DNA of 64,000 nucleotides, taken from Candidatus Altimarinota bacterium (lineage in GTDB: Bacteria; Patescibacteriota; Gracilibacteria; UBA4473). The position numbers were made by a program, and so were the translations under genes. The stretch lies in the NCBI GenBank assembly GCA_021734395.1, contig JAIPJB010000004.1:98335-162334 (forward strand), read 5' to 3'. The notes beneath the pieces are model-generated. The model worked only from the letters and a program-made list of their open reading frames with translations. It did not search any database and was not told the origin of the DNA. Positions 10,701 through 18,627 of this stretch are shown here, piece by piece. Every line of letters begins with the position of its first letter. The stretch's first letter is position 1.

Positions 10701-10989
10701 CGCGAAGTTGATAAAACTGTCCCAAAGACATTTTTTCGGGAACCAAATGCACATGTCCTTGAAAAAAAAGTTCCGCCGAAGAAAATATCTGATCGGCCTT
10801 CTCATCAGTAGAAGCCCAAAAGATATTCTTGAAAGGTGTTTTTTCTAATATCTGCGCAATCACGAATGATTTCGCAGCTGTATTCCCCAGATTCACAAGC
10901 GTGAGCTTTTTCTCTTTTTCGAGAAGAGCAATCTGCTCTGATAAATCCAGGTCAAAAGGAAGTCGGGTCGGTTGGCAAAAGGCCGTCAT
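7792..10989 (-). CDS. mfd: Transcription-repair coupling factor
   Basis: Mfd displaces RNA polymerase stalled at DNA lesions and recruits UvrA. The 1065-residue protein has an N-terminal UvrB-like region, the CarD-like RNA polymerase interaction domain (LKPGDYAIHVDHGLGQFDGI), and a RecG-like SF2 translocase with Walker A GDVGFGKTEIAM (about 540-550), the DEEQRFGVKQKE box (about 644) and TATPIPRTLNMSL, motif VI-like RGRVGRR, then the C-terminal TRCF domain. It is slightly shorter than the E. coli protein (1148 residues), with the shortening in the N-terminal part. It lies downstream of dnaN on the same strand, with a terminator between, and ends 7 nt from the convergent dnaA. One copy of a 21-bp palindrome shared with two intergenic sites lies inside the coding region at 10365-10385, in the N-terminal part of the protein. 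Confidence 0.95.
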   Translation of the reverse strand: MTAFCQPTRLPFDLDLSEQIALLEKEKKLTLVNLGNTAAKSFVIAQILEKTPFKNIFWASTDEKADQIFSSAELFFQGHVHLVPEKMSLGQFYQLRDLLENSENSLFLFEDLEAVQKQHFPSQEDIDAEKKILRTGEKIQIYELFEFLQSKGYRSAEDQILQSGEFVRRGETFFVYPENHACCYRILLNGTNIEYIESFPQVEQKMCSIKKVDSLEIFPVEFEHQPEGQFVDLIEQAKETLFISDDLDNDICPKGDFYTITFTTFPQEKETFFHLNFFSVLPFYTIQDFVVDIKERLRREFEVIIMTKKYEEIEKVFRENEVMFTKDLGEKLPSTVKIIALSSDAFLPHSFQNNDRKIAFLTDREIFQFHRSSRQRKAISGVNLDLMTSLKPGDYAIHVDHGLGQFDGIVRRDLGKEFGTREYLKICYAENDKLFVPVESAEKVTKFIGDEDPRLMRLGSSDWAHTQKKLKAEAERIAKDLLKLYASREMSRGKKFAEDDEMIKDFCEAFPYELTPGQERAWDDVRRDMESSQPMDRLVCGDVGFGKTEIAMRAAFKCFRSGLQAAILAPITILAEQHYQTFQKRIEGKNYGIKVALLSRFQSSVEQKKILKDIKLGLVDIVIGTHRLLSDDIEFKNLGLLVIDEEQRFGVKQKEKLKKLRASMDILTMTATPIPRTLNMSLNKLKDISTITTPPPGRLPVVTEVRKYNLNLIRERILFELKRKGQVYFLHNRVQTIEAQAEQLRSLIPEARFIVAHGQLSSTELEERIRRFKKGEADILIASTIIENGIDLPNANTLIVNRAEKFGLSQLYQLRGRVGRRRIQAYAYFLYHGQKLELEAKKRLRAIVEASELGSGFQIAMRDLEIRGAGEILGVSQSGAIKTVGVSHFMRLLHKTIEEMKSGEVATDITEEENITVEIPLSAYIPSSFIPRSDEKIQVYKELASAENIQQLDELRYELREDYGSLPREVENLCRVLALKMHLREANLSGVKVYQSSHKAYEIVLRMGQEFSPDQVFGLVQNSKQKWTITANALKLSLSTLPVTWYEDLVRDVQLLQPKKKEKKG
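10365..10385. repeat. 21-bp palindromic repeat, copy A (inside mfd)
   Basis: The sequence is TTGAACA, then C, then ATTTTTTGTTCAA. The same 21-mer with one variable base recurs at 16166-16186 (T) and 45204-45224 (A). This copy is in the mfd coding sequence, encoding EQKMCS in the N-terminal region of the protein. Confidence 0.7.
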
Positions 10990-11049
10990 ACAAAAAAAGT
11001 CAGTGTATCAAAGGAAATCCTTTGATTGTCTTCTGCCTAAAACAGAAAA

Positions 11050-11087
11050 AATCCCACTCAAGAAAAGGGGGTATCTTGAGCAGGAAT
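11050..11087 (-). terminator. Rho-independent terminator of dnaN
   Basis: On the minus strand, CTGCTCAAGA and TCTTGAGTGG form a 10-bp stem with two G-T wobbles, followed by GATTTTTTCTG. It begins a few bases after the dnaN stop and separates dnaN from mfd. Confidence 0.85.
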
Positions 11088-11089
11088 TT

Positions 11090-12193
11090 TTACATTTTAA
11101 GCGGCATAATCAAGTGAATAAACTCTTTTCCTTTCGGCGGACTAAATACCGCTGGGTTCATTTTCCCTTCTAACTTCATAAGAACTTTTTCGTCATTTCC
11201 CAGCGCTCCAAGCAAATCCAATACATAATCCGAATTGAGAGCAATAATGTTTGTCGTTCCATCAAGTTTCACGGGAATCGTTGTTTTCTCTTCCCCGATC
11301 TCGGTGGCATCGGTAGAAACGGTAAGTGTCCCATCATTGAGAAATTCAAGTTTCATGTGCTGGTTATTTTCTTTCGCAAAAATAGAAACTCGTCGCACTG
11401 CAAGTTCAAACGCTTCGCGAGAGATTTCAGCAGTCGTCACGCTCTTTTTCGGAATAATCTGTTGATAATCCGGGAACTGTCCTTCGATCAAACGGGAGGT
11501 TAATTCTGTCCCATTCACAGCAAACATAACCTGATTATCACCAATCGTGACACTCATTTTCTCGTCTCCTGCCGCTAATCGATCGGCTTCAAAAACCGCT
11601 CTAACCGGAATAACACAAGAAGTTTCATCGGTTTCTTTTTCGAGATGCAAAACCCTTTCGCTCAAGCGATACGAATCGGTTGCGGCCATACGCAGTTCTT
11701 TCTTTTCGGTCTTAAAGTAAACCCCTGCCAAAATCGGGCGAGAAGAATTTTCCTGAGCCGCAAAAGCCACTTGGTGAACAGCTGAGCGAAAATGTTTATT
11801 ATCGAGCTCCAATTTTGTTCCACTTTCCACTCGCGCAATAGAAGGAAATTCGTCCGCGGCAATTCCCTTGATTTTCGTTTTCGATGATTTGGATTTTATT
11901 TCGAGTGTTGTGCCAGCAGAAACCGCCAACTCAATATCTTCATTTTTTTCCAGCAGAGATGTGTACGAGGTTAAAATTTTAGCCGGTACGGTAATCGCCC
12001 CTTCATTTTTGACATCAGCATCACAAGAAGTGGAAATCGAAATTTCTAAATTTGTAGCAGCAAAATAAACCTTTTTCCCCTGGCTTCGAATCAGAATATT
12101 GCCGAGTACTGGCAGCGTATTCTGACCTGAAACAGCACGGGATACAACCTTCAGACTTTCAAGTAATGATTCTTGCGATATGACAACTTTCAT
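11090..12193 (-). CDS. dnaN: DNA polymerase III sliding clamp (beta subunit)
   Basis: The beta clamp is a ring-shaped dimer that tethers DNA polymerase III to DNA. The sequence begins MKVVISQESLLESLKVVSRAV and continues with LPVLGNILI, the typical N-terminal clamp signature, through three similar domains, and ends in an MPLKM tail, matching the usual MPMRL-like terminus. From ATG 12193 it has 367 residues, normal for the family. The frame is open upstream to 12274, but that would add 27 residues and run across the divergent promoter region, so it is rejected. A TTGACA and a TACAAT (spacing 15, suboptimal) lie upstream on the minus strand around 12205-12231. It is divergent from the CNNM/CBS protein gene. 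Confidence 0.95.
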   Translation of the reverse strand: MKVVISQESLLESLKVVSRAVSGQNTLPVLGNILIRSQGKKVYFAATNLEISISTSCDADVKNEGAITVPAKILTSYTSLLEKNEDIELAVSAGTTLEIKSKSSKTKIKGIAADEFPSIARVESGTKLELDNKHFRSAVHQVAFAAQENSSRPILAGVYFKTEKKELRMAATDSYRLSERVLHLEKETDETSCVIPVRAVFEADRLAAGDEKMSVTIGDNQVMFAVNGTELTSRLIEGQFPDYQQIIPKKSVTTAEISREAFELAVRRVSIFAKENNQHMKLEFLNDGTLTVSTDATEIGEEKTTIPVKLDGTTNIIALNSDYVLDLLGALGNDEKVLMKLEGKMNPAVFSPPKGKEFIHLIMPLKM

Positions 12194-12279
12194 CTCGGAT
12201 AAATTGTACACGAAAGCCGCGAATGTCAAAAGATTTTTGACGGTTTTTTTGGGACTGATATACTCTAACTCCATAAAAT

Positions 12280-13590
12280 ATGAACGATATTTTTCTTCTC
12301 CTTCTCTTACTTCTTCTTTCCGGGTTTTTCTCAGGAGCTGAAATCGCCCTTTTTTCTTTGGGATCCGAAAAAATTCATGCTCTCAAACGAAATGCCAAAA
12401 ATCGAAAACAGAAACGTCGAATTCTGCGATTAGAACTCCTCAAGTCCTCACCCAATAAGTTGCTCGTCACTATTCTTATCGGAAATAATGTCGTCAATAT
12501 TGCCGCCTCGGCTATGGCAACGCTTCTCGCGGTGGAATTCACACAGCAATTCGGCTGGGAACAAAATACGAGCAGTGTTGTTGGAATTGTAACGGGAGTG
12601 ATGACGTTCCTCATTTTGGTCTTCGGAGAAATTACTCCCAAATCACTCGCTCATCGACATGCACTCAAGTTTTCTCTTTTTTCGGTTCCTATTTTAAACG
12701 TACTCCAATTCCTTTTATATCCAATCATTGTGCCTTTAGCAGTACTCATAAAAAAAGTTTCTGGAAACAGACAAATAGCCCAAGGAATGTCTGAAGACGA
12801 ACTCAGGGCAGCGATAGAGATTTCTGAGCGAGAAGGAAAAATCGAAAGCGGCGAAAAAGAACTCTTTGAAAAAGTACTGGAATTCGACCAGCATCCAGTT
12901 GAATCTATTATGACCCCCCGATCCAAAATATTCGCCCTTCCCGATGATGCCTCTCTCCCCCAAGCACGAAAAATCATGAGTGGAGGACGCTTTTCACGAA
13001 CGCCTATCTACCACGAAACACTCGATCAAATAACCGGTATTTTAACCGTTCACACACTCCTGGAGCAGGTAGGAAAACGAGGCGCTTCCAAAAAGAAAGT
13101 CGCCAATATTCCGCTCCTCAATCCACTGAAAATTCCACCAACTATGAAGATTGACACTCTTTTGCAGGAGTTTCAGCAACAAAAAATGCATATGGGATTG
13201 GTATATGATGAACACGGAGGATTAATAGGACTCATTACCATGGAAGACATTCTAGAAGAAATCTTTGGAGAAATTCAGGACGAGCAAGACGAGCAAGAAT
13301 TTTCGATTCAACGAGCCGGAAAACACAGCCTGATCTGTGATTCCAATACCGAACTCGAACACATCGAAAGTTTTATTCGAGGCAAAATGGAACTCGATAT
13401 TGAGCGATTTCCCTGGAATGTTGCGGAAGAAAACAACACCCTCAATTATTTTTTATTGGAAAAACTCGAGCGATTCCCTCAGCCCAATGAAAAACTAGAA
13501 ATTCAAATAGAAAACGTTCTGTTTGTCTTTACCGTCCAGCGCGTCAATGGTGAAAAAATCGAATCTGCCCGAGTGGATATCAAAATTTAA
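12280..13590 (+). CDS. CNNM/HlyC-CorC family membrane protein with CBS pair
   Basis: This 436-residue protein starts with a DUF21/CNNM transmembrane domain (MNDIFLLLLLLLLSGFFSGAE, with further helices to about residue 150 and the VFGEITPKSLA motif), followed by two CBS domains (HPVESIMTPRSKIFALP and HMGLVYDEHGGLIGLITMEDILEEIFGEI) and a C-terminal CorC_HlyC domain (FPWNVAEENNTLNYFLLEKL). Family members include magnesium/cobalt efflux proteins; older annotation calls them hemolysin-like. CBS domains usually bind adenine nucleotides, so regulation by ATP/AMP is plausible. The gene is divergent from dnaN, and its TAA overlaps the stop of the convergent gene that follows. Confidence 0.88.
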   Translation: MNDIFLLLLLLLLSGFFSGAEIALFSLGSEKIHALKRNAKNRKQKRRILRLELLKSSPNKLLVTILIGNNVVNIAASAMATLLAVEFTQQFGWEQNTSSVVGIVTGVMTFLILVFGEITPKSLAHRHALKFSLFSVPILNVLQFLLYPIIVPLAVLIKKVSGNRQIAQGMSEDELRAAIEISEREGKIESGEKELFEKVLEFDQHPVESIMTPRSKIFALPDDASLPQARKIMSGGRFSRTPIYHETLDQITGILTVHTLLEQVGKRGASKKKVANIPLLNPLKIPPTMKIDTLLQEFQQQKMHMGLVYDEHGGLIGLITMEDILEEIFGEIQDEQDEQEFSIQRAGKHSLICDSNTELEHIESFIRGKMELDIERFPWNVAEENNTLNYFLLEKLERFPQPNEKLEIQIENVLFVFTVQRVNGEKIESARVDIKI

Positions 13591-14192
13591 TCTTTCTTGG
13601 GAACAGTGAAAATCTGCTTTTGGTATTGCTGAAGTATTTTTTCGAGCATCACTTGATCAAAAGATTCTTCTTTGTGATCAACCAAAAACTTTTTCAGCAT
13701 TTCAGAAAATTCCAGTGAGACAAATTCCACAAAAGTATCATTGTGCTGTAATTCATACAGATGTGTCGTGGACGATATATGATCGGCAGCCAAGATGTAG
13801 GTCCACCACAGAGAAATTTTCTTTTCCAGTTCTGAATCTAATTTTGCTTCTGAAAAATCAGCTCGCTCCTGAATATATTGGCTAAACTCGGTATGACAGA
13901 TTTTTTCAGCCTCATTATTGACCAAGGAAATCATGGCCAAAATCGTGAGACTCGGGATCTCATTATCGATAAGAAAGACCACTAATTTTAAAGTGTGCTT
14001 GTGAAGCTTGGGAATAATTTTGGCTAATTTGAGATCGAAATTCTTCGCATTTTTTTCGTCTTTTATAACCGCGGCTAACTTTGCCTGAGCGGCTGCTACC
14101 CGTTCTCGAAATTTTTCATCGGATTCGGAAACCGACTCCGCATCACTGCCGAGCATTAAATCATCGAGTTTTTCGGGAGCTCCTTCTGCCAT
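13587..14192 (-). CDS. Hypothetical cytoplasmic alpha-helical protein
   Basis: This protein of about 201 residues (from ATG 14192, MAEGAPEKLDDLMLGSD; the frame extends to 14222 for 10 more residues) has no signal peptide or membrane segment. It is Glu/Lys/Leu-rich and looks all-helical, with segments such as KLAAVIKDEKNAKNFDLK and DQVMLEKILQQYQKQIF. I do not recognise the family. It lies 54 nt downstream of rpmA on the same strand, so cotranscription with a ribosomal protein gene is likely. Its stop codon overlaps that of the convergent CNNM gene. Confidence 0.65.
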   Translation of the reverse strand: MAEGAPEKLDDLMLGSDAESVSESDEKFRERVAAAQAKLAAVIKDEKNAKNFDLKLAKIIPKLHKHTLKLVVFLIDNEIPSLTILAMISLVNNEAEKICHTEFSQYIQERADFSEAKLDSELEKKISLWWTYILAADHISSTTHLYELQHNDTFVEFVSLEFSEMLKKFLVDHKEESFDQVMLEKILQQYQKQIFTVPKKD

Positions 14193-14246
14193 AAAAAAAA
14201 ATTCTGCCCCAGTATGACGCAATCACTTTTGTTTGGAAAGAAAAAA

Positions 14247-14525
14247 TTACGCCGACTGAATATTCACAAATCGTTTCTCGTATCGACGTCCATCAAAACG
14301 ACGAACCGCTTTTTCTGTGAATTTCACTGTCCCTGCTTTTATTGCGAAAAGTGTAAAATCACGTCCCATTCCTACGTTTTCTCCGGCACAGTATTTAGTT
14401 CCTTTCTGACGTATAAGAACTTCCCCAGCTTGCACCACCTGCTCACCAAAACGTTTTACACCACGGCGCTTCGCATTGGAATCGCGACCATTTCTGGAGG
14501 AGCCACCGGCTTTTTTATGTGCCAT
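14247..14525 (-). CDS. rpmA: 50S ribosomal protein bL27
   Basis: The 92-residue protein begins [20 protein letters not shown], the highly conserved N-terminus of bL27 that reaches toward the peptidyl transferase centre, and continues with [22 protein letters not shown] and the [13 protein letters not shown] core. There is no N-terminal extension of the cleaved Firmicutes type. bL27 is normally encoded just after rplU (bL21); no rplU is adjacent here, and upstream lies a non-coding leader of the divergent antiporter gene. Confidence 0.96.
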   Translation of the reverse strand: MAHKKAGGSSRNGRDSNAKRRGVKRFGEQVVQAGEVLIRQKGTKYCAGENVGMGRDFTLFAIKAGTVKFTEKAVRRFDGRRYEKRFVNIQSA

Positions 14526-14725
14526 TTGGGATTATTACGGGCGAATTGTACGGAGAGCCGAAAAAGTGTCAAATTATTTTTCTGCCCCAAAAACAAAAAT
14601 ATTTACTTCCCCACTCTCTTGACTTTTCTTTAATTTTTAGTAAACGCTGACCGCTTGTCTCGTCTTTGATATGAAACTCTTTTCATAAAAAAGATGGAAA
14701 GCGCTCTTTGACAGGTCAGGCAAAA

Positions 14726-14773
14726 TTTGTGCGAAGAATTGTGGGATGAAGGGGTCAGAGCTCTTCGCACAAA
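14726..14773 (+). promoter_or_regulatory. Hairpin in the leader of the antiporter gene, candidate regulatory RNA
   Basis: In the 281-bp gap between rpmA and the antiporter gene, TTTGTGCGAAGA (14726-14737) and TCTTCGCACAAA (14762-14773) form a perfect 12-bp stem with a 24-nt G-rich loop. It is not followed by a U-tract, so it is not a simple terminator. It ends 22 nt before an unusually strong AGGAGG (14796-14801). A TTGACA lies at 14708-14713 without a good -10. The rest of the gap shows no other feature. Ion-responsive riboswitches are known upstream of some nha-type genes, but I cannot match this to a known class. Confidence 0.45.
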
Positions 14774-14806
14774 ATAATAATCTATCACAAAAACCAGGAG
14801 GCACCA

Positions 14807-16102
14807 TTGCTACAGTCTATTCACACAGAAATAGGAAACATTCCTCTCTGGAGTGTTTTTCCCTTTATTGGGATTTTGTTATCTATTGCCATCTTCCCTC
14901 TCATCAATGAAAAATGGTGGCACCATAATTTCCCAAAAGTTTCTGCTTTTTGGGGATTTTTGGGACTTATGATTCTTTTTTTTACCGCCGATACAGCTCA
15001 TTTGGTAAGTGAGCTCGGGCATGTAGGGCTCGAATTTTTTAGCTTTATTAGTCTTATCGGTTCGTTATACGTGATTGCTCTGGGAATCTACATCCAGGGC
15101 AATCTCAGAGCTCACCCGGTAGTCAATGCATCCATAATGCTGATCGGGGTGGTGATCGCAAACCTTATGGCTACCACAGGAGCTGCAATGGTATTGATTC
15201 CTTTTTTGATCAATACCAACAAAGAAAGAGTAAATATAAAGCATACGGTTATCTTTTTTATTTTTACCGTTGCCAATATCGGAGGATGCTTAACGCCTAT
15301 TGGCGATCCCCCCTTATTTTTAGGATTTCTGAAAGGTGTTCCTTTTTTCTGGACACTCAGTTTAATTCCAAACTGGGCTTTTACGGCAGGAATTGTAATA
15401 TTTGTATACCTCATTGTTGATACATTGCTCTATAATTCCGAGCCAAAAAAAGCAATCGAAAGAGATGAAGCCCATACAAAACTGGTAAAAATTCATGGTG
15501 GAAAAAACTTTCTTCTTGTTTTAGCTGTTGTGGCTTCAGTTCTCTGGCTTCCTTTGGGAATAAGAGAACTGGTAATGATTGCGGCGGCAGGAGTTTCGCT
15601 CTGGATAACCCCCAATAAGAAAATTATAGGGAAAATAAATACCAGAGAAAAAAACGAATTCTCTTGGTTCCCAGTCAAGGAGGTTTCTATACTTTTTGCA
15701 GGAATTTTTACAACCATGATTCCTGCTCTGTCCATTCTGAAATCATCAGGAGGAAGCTTGGGAATAGATACTCCTGTTGAATTTTTCTTTGCCACAGGAG
15801 CTTTATCTGCATTTTTAGATAATGCTCCTACCTATTTAGTATTTTTCACTACAGGACAAGGTATGGACTGGCCATTAGGTGCCAAGTTGGTAGCAGGCGT
15901 TCCAGACTATATTCTTACCGGAATTTCTACCGGTGCTGTATTTTTTGGAGCACTCACCTATATAGGCAATGCTCCAAACTTTATGGTGAAATCCTACGCT
16001 GAAAGCCGTGGGATAAAAATGCCTTCTTTTTTTGGTTACATGGTATGGAGTGTGCTCATATTAGGAATAATATTCCTCGCCCATTCCTACTTCTTTTTAT
16101 AA
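14807..16102 (+). CDS. nhaD: NhaD-type sodium/proton antiporter (ArsB/NhaD/CitMHS ion transporter superfamily)
   Basis: This 431-residue polytopic membrane protein has about 11-12 hydrophobic segments. Typical family stretches are present: ANLMATTGAAMVLIPFLI, GGCLTPIGDPPLFLGFLKG, and near the C-terminus FLDNAPTYLVFF with ALTYIGNAPNFMVK. NhaD exchanges sodium or lithium for protons; arsenite or dicarboxylate transport is the main alternative within the superfamily. The start is TTG at 14807, supported by a strong AGGAGG ending 5 nt upstream. Such a strong ribosome-binding site is rare among neighbouring genes and may hint at acquisition from another lineage. The gene has its own structured leader and a strong terminator, so it is a single-gene transcript. 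Confidence 0.85.
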   Translation: MLQSIHTEIGNIPLWSVFPFIGILLSIAIFPLINEKWWHHNFPKVSAFWGFLGLMILFFTADTAHLVSELGHVGLEFFSFISLIGSLYVIALGIYIQGNLRAHPVVNASIMLIGVVIANLMATTGAAMVLIPFLINTNKERVNIKHTVIFFIFTVANIGGCLTPIGDPPLFLGFLKGVPFFWTLSLIPNWAFTAGIVIFVYLIVDTLLYNSEPKKAIERDEAHTKLVKIHGGKNFLLVLAVVASVLWLPLGIRELVMIAAAGVSLWITPNKKIIGKINTREKNEFSWFPVKEVSILFAGIFTTMIPALSILKSSGGSLGIDTPVEFFFATGALSAFLDNAPTYLVFFTTGQGMDWPLGAKLVAGVPDYILTGISTGAVFFGALTYIGNAPNFMVKSYAESRGIKMPSFFGYMVWSVLILGIIFLAHSYFFL

Positions 16103-16121
16103 TAATAGCCTGACCTATTCT

Positions 16122-16160
16122 GAACCCGCATTGAAACATAATGCGGGTTCTTTTCCTTTT
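16122..16160 (+). terminator. Rho-independent terminator of the antiporter gene
   Basis: GAACCCGCAT (16122-16131) and ATGCGGGTTC (16141-16150) form a perfect 10-bp stem with a 9-nt loop, followed by TTTTCCTTTTTATT. Confidence 0.92.
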
Positions 16161-16165
16161 TATTG

Positions 16166-16186
16166 TTGAACATATTTTTTGTTCAA
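16166..16186. repeat. 21-bp palindromic repeat, copy B (intergenic)
   Basis: The sequence is TTGAACA, then T, then ATTTTTTGTTCAA, between the antiporter terminator and the murA stop. It is identical to the copies at 10365 and 45204 except for the central base. The 7-base arms TTGAACA/TGTTCAA are fully complementary. Confidence 0.75.
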
Positions 16187-16199
16187 TAATTGAAGATTG

Positions 16200-17471
16200 T
16201 TAATTGATACGCTCGATCTTTGCTCCCAATTTCTGCAGATTCTCTTCGAAGTGTTCATATCCCCGATCAATATACTGAATATTGGTCACTTTGGTTGTTC
16301 CCCGAGCAACAAGTCCAGCTAAGACCATCGCTGCTCCGGCTCTCAAATCCCAGCTCTGAACCTCCGTTCCTTTGAGCTTCACAGGCCCCTGTACTTTGGC
16401 CTGATGAGCATTGAGGAATTCTACATCCGCTCCCATTTTTTCCAGTTCGTGCAAATAGGTCAGACGGTTTTCAAAGAGCGTTTCAAAAATCAATGATTCC
16501 CCTTCACACTGAGTCAGTAAAACTCCAAATGGAGATTGTAAATCCGTAGAGAATCCTGGATAGATTGCTGTCTGAAGTTTGGGAATAGCGTGAAGTTTTT
16601 TGTTCGAGAAAACATGAAGCGCCTTTTCTTTCATTTCAAATTCAGCACCAATGCGTTTCAGGGCTCCATAAAAAGAAAAGAGTTCCGTATGATCGACATT
16701 ACGAATCAAGAGCTCTCCTTTGGTGAGCAATCCTGCAATCGCGTATGTCCCAACCAGTAAACCATCCGGAGGAATTTCAAATGATCCACCGCGGAGTTTT
16801 TTTGTGCCAATAATTTTCAAATGATGAGTCCCAATACCTTCAATCTGTGCTCCCATCAAAACCAACATTCGCAACGTCGCCTGCACATGTGGCTCAGCCG
16901 CGCAAAAATACATCTCGGATGTTTCGGGTTTCCCGGCCAGAAACATGGCCAGATTTTCAGTTCCCGTCACAGACGCTTCAGAGAGCAATAGCCTCGTATG
17001 GGCTAATTTGGATTCAGAAAATGTCAGCGATAATTTCTTTTCCTGACGAGAAATCTCTGCCCCCAGTGTCTGAAATCCATCTGTGTGGATAAAATTCGGG
17101 CGTGCGCCCAAAATACATCCTCCCGGTTGCACGATTTCTGCTTCACCAAATCGAGACAAAAGCGGTCCCAGAACCAAAATAGAAGCACGAAGCTTACAAA
17201 CTTTCTGACATTTTTTGAGTGCCTGAAGATCGACGTCTCTGGCCTGAACAGAAACGGTTTTCTCTGCTAAATCTCGCTCTACTTGCACCCCCATTTCCTC
17301 AAAAATAGTCAGGAGTGTCGCGATGTCTTCAATGTCAGGAACGTTATGAAACGTACATTTTTCAGAGGTCAAAAGTGCCGCGCACAACATCGGTAATGCG
17401 GCATTCTTTGCTCCAGAAATAGAAATTTCACCGTGTAACTGAGAACCACCTTCTACTAGAAAATAACTCAT
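16200..17471 (-). CDS. murA: UDP-N-acetylglucosamine 1-carboxyvinyltransferase
   Basis: MurA transfers enolpyruvate from PEP to UDP-GlcNAc, the first committed step of peptidoglycan synthesis, in the cytosol. The 423-residue protein starts MSYFLVEGGSQLHGEISISGAKNA (substrate-binding Lys in GAKN), and carries the catalytic loop QPGGCILGARP with the fosfomycin-reactive Cys at about residue 119. Its ATG overlaps the TGA of dgt by 4 bases (ATGA), indicating translational coupling. Fosfomycin sensitivity would be expected because the residue is Cys rather than Asp. Confidence 0.95.
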   Translation of the reverse strand: MSYFLVEGGSQLHGEISISGAKNAALPMLCAALLTSEKCTFHNVPDIEDIATLLTIFEEMGVQVERDLAEKTVSVQARDVDLQALKKCQKVCKLRASILVLGPLLSRFGEAEIVQPGGCILGARPNFIHTDGFQTLGAEISRQEKKLSLTFSESKLAHTRLLLSEASVTGTENLAMFLAGKPETSEMYFCAAEPHVQATLRMLVLMGAQIEGIGTHHLKIIGTKKLRGGSFEIPPDGLLVGTYAIAGLLTKGELLIRNVDHTELFSFYGALKRIGAEFEMKEKALHVFSNKKLHAIPKLQTAIYPGFSTDLQSPFGVLLTQCEGESLIFETLFENRLTYLHELEKMGADVEFLNAHQAKVQGPVKLKGTEVQSWDLRAGAAMVLAGLVARGTTKVTNIQYIDRGYEHFEENLQKLGAKIERIN

Positions 17472-18598
17472 TTTTTTGAGGTTATTGTGTCAAAATACAT
17501 TTTTTCTGCAAATTCATCCGTCATCCCAGCAATGTAATCGCAGACTCTGCGGTGTAGATTTTCCTCTTGCATAAAACGATCCGGGAGCTGGTCAGGATGA
17601 GAGAGAAAGTAATCGAAAAGTTCGACAATAATTTTTTGCCCTTTTTCGGCTGACGTACGAACCACCGGAGAAAGGTAATAACGATCCCAGAGGAACTGCT
17701 TTAATGATCGGAATTTTTTAAAGAAATCTTTTTCAAAAGCCACAATCCGATGTGAACAATTCTGCACATCTTGGAGTGTCTGAATATGAAACCGCTGAAT
17801 ATTCTCTTGTGTGTCCTGTACAATCTGAAGCAATAAATGACGGATGATTCGACGAATAAGTGCCGATCTGTCTTTCCTTTCTTTGGGTTCCAAAGTCGTT
17901 ATCGCTTCATGAACTAAATCCAGCGAAGAAAGATCTTCCAGAGAGAAAAAGTCTCCCCTCAGTCCATCTTCTAAGTCCGCCGACAAATAGGCTATTTCGT
18001 CTGAAACATCGACTAATTGGGCTTCCATATGAGGCCAATGAATAATCCTTCCTTCTTCTGGTCGGTCAAAAAAAGTCTCGTGTTTCTGAATCCCTTCCCG
18101 AACTTCATAGGTGAGATTAAGTCCCGGAAAATCCTGGTATCGCGATTCAAAGACTTCCACAATGCGTAAACTTTGAGCATTGTGTTCGAAACGGGAACCA
18201 TGCTCTTTCATTTTTGAGTCCAAAGTCTCCTCTCCCGAGTGCCCAAAAGGCGGATGTCCCAGATCATGAGCCAGTGCAATCGCTTCGGCCAAATCTTCAT
18301 TCAGCTGCAAATTTCGAGCTAGGTCCCGAGCAATCTGTACCACCTCCAATGTATGACTGAGTCGATTTCGAAAATGATCGCCCTTGGATGGAGGAACTAC
18401 CTGCATTTTTCCTTTCAAACGACGAAAAGCTTTGGTGTGGATAATCCGATCCCGATCTCTCTGAAAAGGAAGTCTTTCTGGATCTGGTATTTCCGGATAT
18501 TCTCTTCCCCGAGAATCAGCGTTTCTCTGAGCATACGAAGCTAACCCCTGATCAAATCTTTCCGCAAAAGCCGTACCGTCCAATGTTTTTTTGCTCAT
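17468..18598 (-). CDS. dgt: Deoxyguanosinetriphosphate triphosphohydrolase-like HD protein
   Basis: The product is a dNTP triphosphohydrolase of the HD superfamily, converting dGTP or other dNTPs to nucleoside plus triphosphate. From the ATG at 18598 (MSKKTLDGTAFAERFDQGL) it is 376 residues, with the conserved segment RDRIIHTKAFRRLKGKMQV, the metal-binding residues in RNRLSHTLEV and ALAHDLGHPPFGHSGEE, and VSDEIAYLSADLEDG. The frame is open to 18904, but the additional 102 residues lie over the divergent small ORF and lack family similarity. The upstream gene of a two-gene operon with murA, overlapping by 4 bases. Confidence 0.92.
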   Translation of the reverse strand: MSKKTLDGTAFAERFDQGLASYAQRNADSRGREYPEIPDPERLPFQRDRDRIIHTKAFRRLKGKMQVVPPSKGDHFRNRLSHTLEVVQIARDLARNLQLNEDLAEAIALAHDLGHPPFGHSGEETLDSKMKEHGSRFEHNAQSLRIVEVFESRYQDFPGLNLTYEVREGIQKHETFFDRPEEGRIIHWPHMEAQLVDVSDEIAYLSADLEDGLRGDFFSLEDLSSLDLVHEAITTLEPKERKDRSALIRRIIRHLLLQIVQDTQENIQRFHIQTLQDVQNCSHRIVAFEKDFFKKFRSLKQFLWDRYYLSPVVRTSAEKGQKIIVELFDYFLSHPDQLPDRFMQEENLHRRVCDYIAGMTDEFAEKMYFDTITSKK

Positions 18599-18627
18599 GA
18601 GACAAAAGGATTGTAAAATTCGCAGTG

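Noticed and set aside
17084..18444. Two perfect DnaA boxes (TGTGGATAA at 17084 and 18436) as a replication origin
   Set aside because: They are 1.3 kb apart inside murA and dgt, without a cluster or AT-rich unwinding element; one such match is expected by chance in about every 130 kb, so two are only weakly unusual.
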